DNA of 8,610 nucleotides from an uncultured Flavobacterium sp. (GTDB lineage Bacteria > Bacteroidota > Bacteroidia > Flavobacteriales > Flavobacteriaceae): assembly GCF_946479975.1 (NCBI RefSeq), contig NZ_CAMLIX010000205.1, positions 1 to 8,610 on the forward strand. Direction: 5' to 3'. The notes beneath the pieces are model-generated. The model searched no databases. It worked only from the letters and a program-made list of their open reading frames with translations, and was not told the origin of the DNA. Position 1 is the stretch's first letter, and the number at the start of each line of letters is the position of its first letter. Shown here piece by piece: positions 5,259 to 8,610 of this stretch. The position numbers and the translations under genes are program-made.

Positions 5259-7856
5259 ATGAAGGAAAAAGCATTCCTGCATAATTTGATATTATTTTGC
5301 ATACTCCTATTACTACTATCTCCGCTTACTGTTCAATCTCAAAAGAGAAAGAAAGACAAAAAAGAGAACACTACTGAAATTAAAAAAGATTCTACCGATT
5401 CTAAAAAAGGTAAAAAATACAATGACCTTGTAAAAAAAGGTACCATCAAAAAAGGACTTTTTAATATCATTCAAGTTAAAACTGATGTTTATTTTGAAAT
5501 TCATGATAGTTTATTTCAAAGAGAATTTCTGGTTGTAAACAAAATATCTCAAGTTCCTTATCAAGTTAACGAAGCTGGTTTAAATAAAGGAATGAATTAT
5601 GAAAACAAGATTATTAGTTTTTATAAAGATACAATCGCAAAGAAAGTCTGGGTAAAATCATACGTTCCTAAAGTTTCTTCGCCAAAAGAAGATGCGATTA
5701 CAGCATCTGTAAAAAACAATTTTGCCGAATCTATTATTGAAGTTTTTGATATTGAAACTAAAAATAATGATTCGACTGCTGTTGTTATTAAAGTAAATAA
5801 GATTTTTGACGGAAAACAAAAAAGCTTCAACGATGTTTTAAGTAACACTGGTTTTGGAGGTTCTGTAAAATCTGAGCTTTCTTATATTGAAGATTTAAAA
5901 TCTTTTCCACAAAATATTGTCGTTAAGTCGCAGCTAACAACTTCTGTAGTCGAAGATGGCCCTGCATTGTCTGTGACTCTTGGCGTGACAAGTAATATTA
6001 TTTTATTGGATAAAACTCCAATGAAACCTCGTTTTTCTGATAAAAGAATTGGATTTTTTACTGAAAAGCATTGGTATTTTGCCGATGCACAGCAGGCAAT
6101 GCTTGAAAAAGAATTGATTACCCGCTGGCGTTTAGAACCAAAGAAAGAAGATGAAGAACGATATTTGAAAGGTGAATTAGTAGAGCCGAAAAAACCAATC
6201 GTTTATTACATCGATCCTTCTACTCCAAAGCAGTGGAGAAAGTATATTATCGATGGAGTTCACGATTGGCAGGCAGCTTTTGAAAAAGCAGGATTTAAAA
6301 ATGCTGTTATTGCAAAAGAACCTACTGAAAAAGATGTAGATTTTGATATTGATGACGTTCGTTATTCTGTAATCACATATGCGGCGTCTCCAAAAGCAAA
6401 TGCGATGGGACCATCTGTGGTTGACCCAAGAAGCGGCGAAATTATCGAAGCCGATATTATCTGGTGGCATAATGTAATGACTTCGCTTCAAAGCTGGATG
6501 CGTATTCAAACTGGCCCAATTGATCCGAAAGCACGCGGTAATAAGTTTAGCGATGAACATATGGGAGAAGCAATTCGATTTGTATCATCTCATGAGGTGG
6601 GACATACTTTTGGTTTGAAACATAATATGGGTTCTTCATTTGCTTATGATGTAGAATCTTTAAGATCTAAAGAATTCACAGCAAAAATGGGTGGCACTGC
6701 TCCTTCTATCATGGATTATGCGCGTTATAATTATGTAGCACAACCTGAAGATAATGTTACTGTAATTACTCCAAAAATTGGAGAATACGATAAATATGCT
6801 ATCGAATGGGGTTACAGATGGTACGGTCCAAATGAAAATGAGACTTTAAATCTAAATACTTTAATTACGAAGCATCAAAACGATCCTATTTATTTTTACG
6901 GAGAACAACAGGAAAATGTTGTTGATCCTCGTTCACAGTCTGAAGATTTAGGAAATGATGCGGTTAAAGCAAGCGAATATGGTTTGAAAAACTTAAAACG
7001 TGTCGTTGATAATATTGTAGACTGGACATTTGATAAGGATCAGTCTTATTATGAAACTGGAAAATTATATATCGGAACTATTGGTCAATGGCAATTGTAC
7101 AACCGCCATGTAATGAATAATATTGGTGGTACCTATTTGAATGTAACCGTTCACGGCGATAACCAAAAAAGTTATGTTCCTGTTCCAGCTGCGATGCAGA
7201 AAAGAGCGACAGATTATTTAACTAAAAATGTGATTACAATTCCGCAATGGTTGTTTTTTAATGACATATTGGATAAAACAAATCCGTTGAAAGACTCGCC
7301 TCTTGGACCTTACGAATATACGCCATATACACTTTCAAGAGAATTGCAGTACAATGTTCTTTACGATTTATTCAGCGATGATCGTTTGCTTAGAATGACA
7401 GAAAACGAATTGTATCAACGTAACAAATCCAAAGATCCTGTTTTTACCGTAAATGACTTGTTTAAAAAAATGCATCAAAGTGTTTTTGCAGGAACGATTG
7501 CAAATAAATCATTGTCGATTTTAGAGCGCATGACGCAGAAGAATTATGTAGATGTTTTAATTGTTTCGACAAACAAATTATTTGAAAAAACAGATGCTAA
7601 AAAATTAATAGACATTCAGCAGACTTTAAGTATGCCTCATTTGTGCAATTATTTAGATGATGCTCATATGGCAAGAAACATTAATCAATCTTCTTTAAAG
7701 AGAGTTACGGAAGTGACATCTGATAAAAAAGGAGAACTAAATAAAGTACTTCAATTATTAAAAATTAAAAAGAATACAGGAGATCAATCTACCCAAAACC
7801 ATTACCTCGATTTGATACAACGAATCGATAAAGCCATAAATAATACAACCTTTTAA
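5259..7856 (+). CDS. Exported zinc-dependent metalloprotease (DUF5117/DUF5118/DUF4953 type)
   Basis: The 865-aa protein begins with a Sec signal peptide (hydrophobic core about 9-24, likely cleaved near VQSQ at 25-28; no lipobox). A lysine-rich stretch (29-64) follows. Residues about 52-100 (YNDLVKKGTIKKGLFNI...YFEIHDSLFQREFLVVN) are the DUF5118-like start, about 110-300 the DUF5117-like region, and about 315-750 the metzincin catalytic part. The active site HEVGHTFGLKH gives zinc ligands H445, H449 and H455 and the general base E446; SIMDY (483-487) supplies the Met-turn M485. All catalytic residues are intact, so it should be an active endopeptidase in the periplasm or at the outer membrane; its substrate is unknown. 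A SusC gene follows after 18 nt, suggesting an operon for breaking down or maturing proteins or peptides. Confidence 0.93.
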   Translation: MKEKAFLHNLILFCILLLLLSPLTVQSQKRKKDKKENTTEIKKDSTDSKKGKKYNDLVKKGTIKKGLFNIIQVKTDVYFEIHDSLFQREFLVVNKISQVPYQVNEAGLNKGMNYENKIISFYKDTIAKKVWVKSYVPKVSSPKEDAITASVKNNFAESIIEVFDIETKNNDSTAVVIKVNKIFDGKQKSFNDVLSNTGFGGSVKSELSYIEDLKSFPQNIVVKSQLTTSVVEDGPALSVTLGVTSNIILLDKTPMKPRFSDKRIGFFTEKHWYFADAQQAMLEKELITRWRLEPKKEDEERYLKGELVEPKKPIVYYIDPSTPKQWRKYIIDGVHDWQAAFEKAGFKNAVIAKEPTEKDVDFDIDDVRYSVITYAASPKANAMGPSVVDPRSGEIIEADIIWWHNVMTSLQSWMRIQTGPIDPKARGNKFSDEHMGEAIRFVSSHEVGHTFGLKHNMGSSFAYDVESLRSKEFTAKMGGTAPSIMDYARYNYVAQPEDNVTVITPKIGEYDKYAIEWGYRWYGPNENETLNLNTLITKHQNDPIYFYGEQQENVVDPRSQSEDLGNDAVKASEYGLKNLKRVVDNIVDWTFDKDQSYYETGKLYIGTIGQWQLYNRHVMNNIGGTYLNVTVHGDNQKSYVPVPAAMQKRATDYLTKNVITIPQWLFFNDILDKTNPLKDSPLGPYEYTPYTLSRELQYNVLYDLFSDDRLLRMTENELYQRNKSKDPVFTVNDLFKKMHQSVFAGTIANKSLSILERMTQKNYVDVLIVSTNKLFEKTDAKKLIDIQQTLSMPHLCNYLDDAHMARNINQSSLKRVTEVTSDKKGELNKVLQLLKIKKNTGDQSTQNHYLDLIQRIDKAINNTTF

Positions 7857-7874
7857 TACATAACCCCCGAAAAC

Positions 7875-8610
7875 ATGAAAAAAATTTTACATGCCTTACT
7901 GCTGTTCCTGGCCATCGCAGGTTACTCGCAGGAATCCCGAACTATTACGGGTATAATTCTAGACGAAGCTGATCAGCAGCCTATTCCTGGTGCATCAATT
8001 TTTGTCGAAAACAATTCGATTTCAAACAAAACTGCTATGGCAGGTATTATTCAAAGTGAATCAATTGGAACTACTACAGATTTCGATGGTAAATTTACCT
8101 TGAAAATTGGAAAAAATGTTACGTCTTTGAGAGTTACCTTTATGGGATACAAATCTTATACACTTGAATTAGACGGTCAAAAATATTACACGGTAAACTT
8201 AAAATCTGAAACTGCAAAACTTCAAGAAGTTGTTGTAACAGGTTATCAAAAAATTGAGAAAAGAAAAGTTACTGGAGCAATTACTAAAATCGACATGGCT
8301 GCAATTCAGCAGACTGGGGTTTCTAGTATTGACCAACTTTTGGTAGGCCAGATTGCGGGTGTTGCTGTAAGTACGCCATCTGGAGCACCTGGAGCACCGG
8401 CTAAAATTAGAATTAGAGGTACTGCTTCTCTTTCTGGTTCTCAAGATCCTCTTTGGGTATTAGACGGATTACCGTTGGAAGGAAATGATGTTCCTAAAAG
8501 CTACGACAAAGACAATATCGATCAATTGACTAACTTTTCTATCGCAGGTTTAAACCCAGACGATATTAAAGATATTACAATTCTTAAAGATGCTGCTGCA
8601 ACCGCAATTT
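7875..8610 (+). CDS. SusC/RagA-type TonB-linked outer membrane protein, N-terminal part
   Basis: The frame is open from the ATG at 7875 to the window end (245 residues seen; family members are usually near 1000), so this is a partial gene at the edge, not a truncation. A signal peptide (1 to about 19, ...AIAGYSQE) is followed by a carboxypeptidase-regulatory-like domain (about 22-110, with GTTTDFDGKF and the VTFMGYKSY motif). Then come the SusC signature EVVVTGYQKIEKRKVTGA (118-135) and the TonB plug (SSIDQLLVGQIAGVAVSTPSG, KIRIRGTASLSGSQDPLWVLDGLP, DDIKDITILKDAAATAI). SusC proteins form the outer-membrane channel of a TonB-powered import complex with a SusD lipoprotein, probably encoded just downstream. 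With the metalloprotease 18 nt upstream, peptide uptake is the likeliest role. Residues about 46-63 look like an insert in the first domain. Confidence 0.95.
   Translation, partial: MKKILHALLLFLAIAGYSQESRTITGIILDEADQQPIPGASIFVENNSISNKTAMAGIIQSESIGTTTDFDGKFTLKIGKNVTSLRVTFMGYKSYTLELDGQKYYTVNLKSETAKLQEVVVTGYQKIEKRKVTGAITKIDMAAIQQTGVSSIDQLLVGQIAGVAVSTPSGAPGAPAKIRIRGTASLSGSQDPLWVLDGLPLEGNDVPKSYDKDNIDQLTNFSIAGLNPDDIKDITILKDAAATAI

Noticed and set aside
6177..6560. Minus-strand frame of 127 codons inside the metalloprotease gene
   Set aside because: It is antisense to conserved protease sequence, with no promoter or domain. The minus frames at 5316-5504, 5621-5848 and 8199-8444 are rejected for the same reason.

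Overview
The window looks like a chromosomal segment of a member of the Bacteroidota, most likely Flavobacterium or a close relative. The DNA is AT-rich. Candidate promoters fit the Bacteroidota TAnnTTTG -7 element rather than TATAAT. The gene content includes a SusC/RagA-type TonB-linked outer-membrane protein and a large DUF5117/DUF5118/DUF4953-type metalloprotease, and the intergenic DNA carries repeat types I associate with flavobacterial genomes.

Layout: a YfcE-like metallophosphoesterase (minus strand, start re-called to 505) is divergent from truA (plus strand, 945). The 439 bp between them hold no gene. They contain two inward-facing arrays of four 8-bp repeats, each followed by a near-identical promoter-like TACCTTTGC(G/A)CCTCA sequence that points outward to its gene. 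Between the arrays lie three 63-bp tandem repeats, each with a strong palindrome, and a decayed fourth copy. After truA comes a structured intergenic element (about 1681-1822) with a 19-bp hairpin arm and flanks that resemble, from memory, the Flavo-1 RNA motif. Next are a full-length ABC exporter half-transporter (1831-3585) and, 16 nt later, a LytS-type sensor histidine kinase that appears to start at TTG.

The right half is a probable operon: an exported metzincin-type zinc metalloprotease (5259-7856), then, 18 nt later, a SusC/RagA protein cut off by the window end. Such pairs are best read as outer-membrane protein or peptide processing and import machinery.

The most suggestive regulatory signal is a pair of 9-bp direct repeats, TCCATTCAC and TCTATTCAC, 12 bp apart (21-bp period). 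They lie at the end of the kinase gene and just upstream of the metalloprotease promoter region. This is the geometry of LytTR response-regulator operators. Because LytS-type kinases usually work with LytTR regulators, a testable model is that this kinase, with a LytTR regulator encoded outside the window, controls the metalloprotease-SusC operon. The repeat is seen in the sequence; the link is inference.
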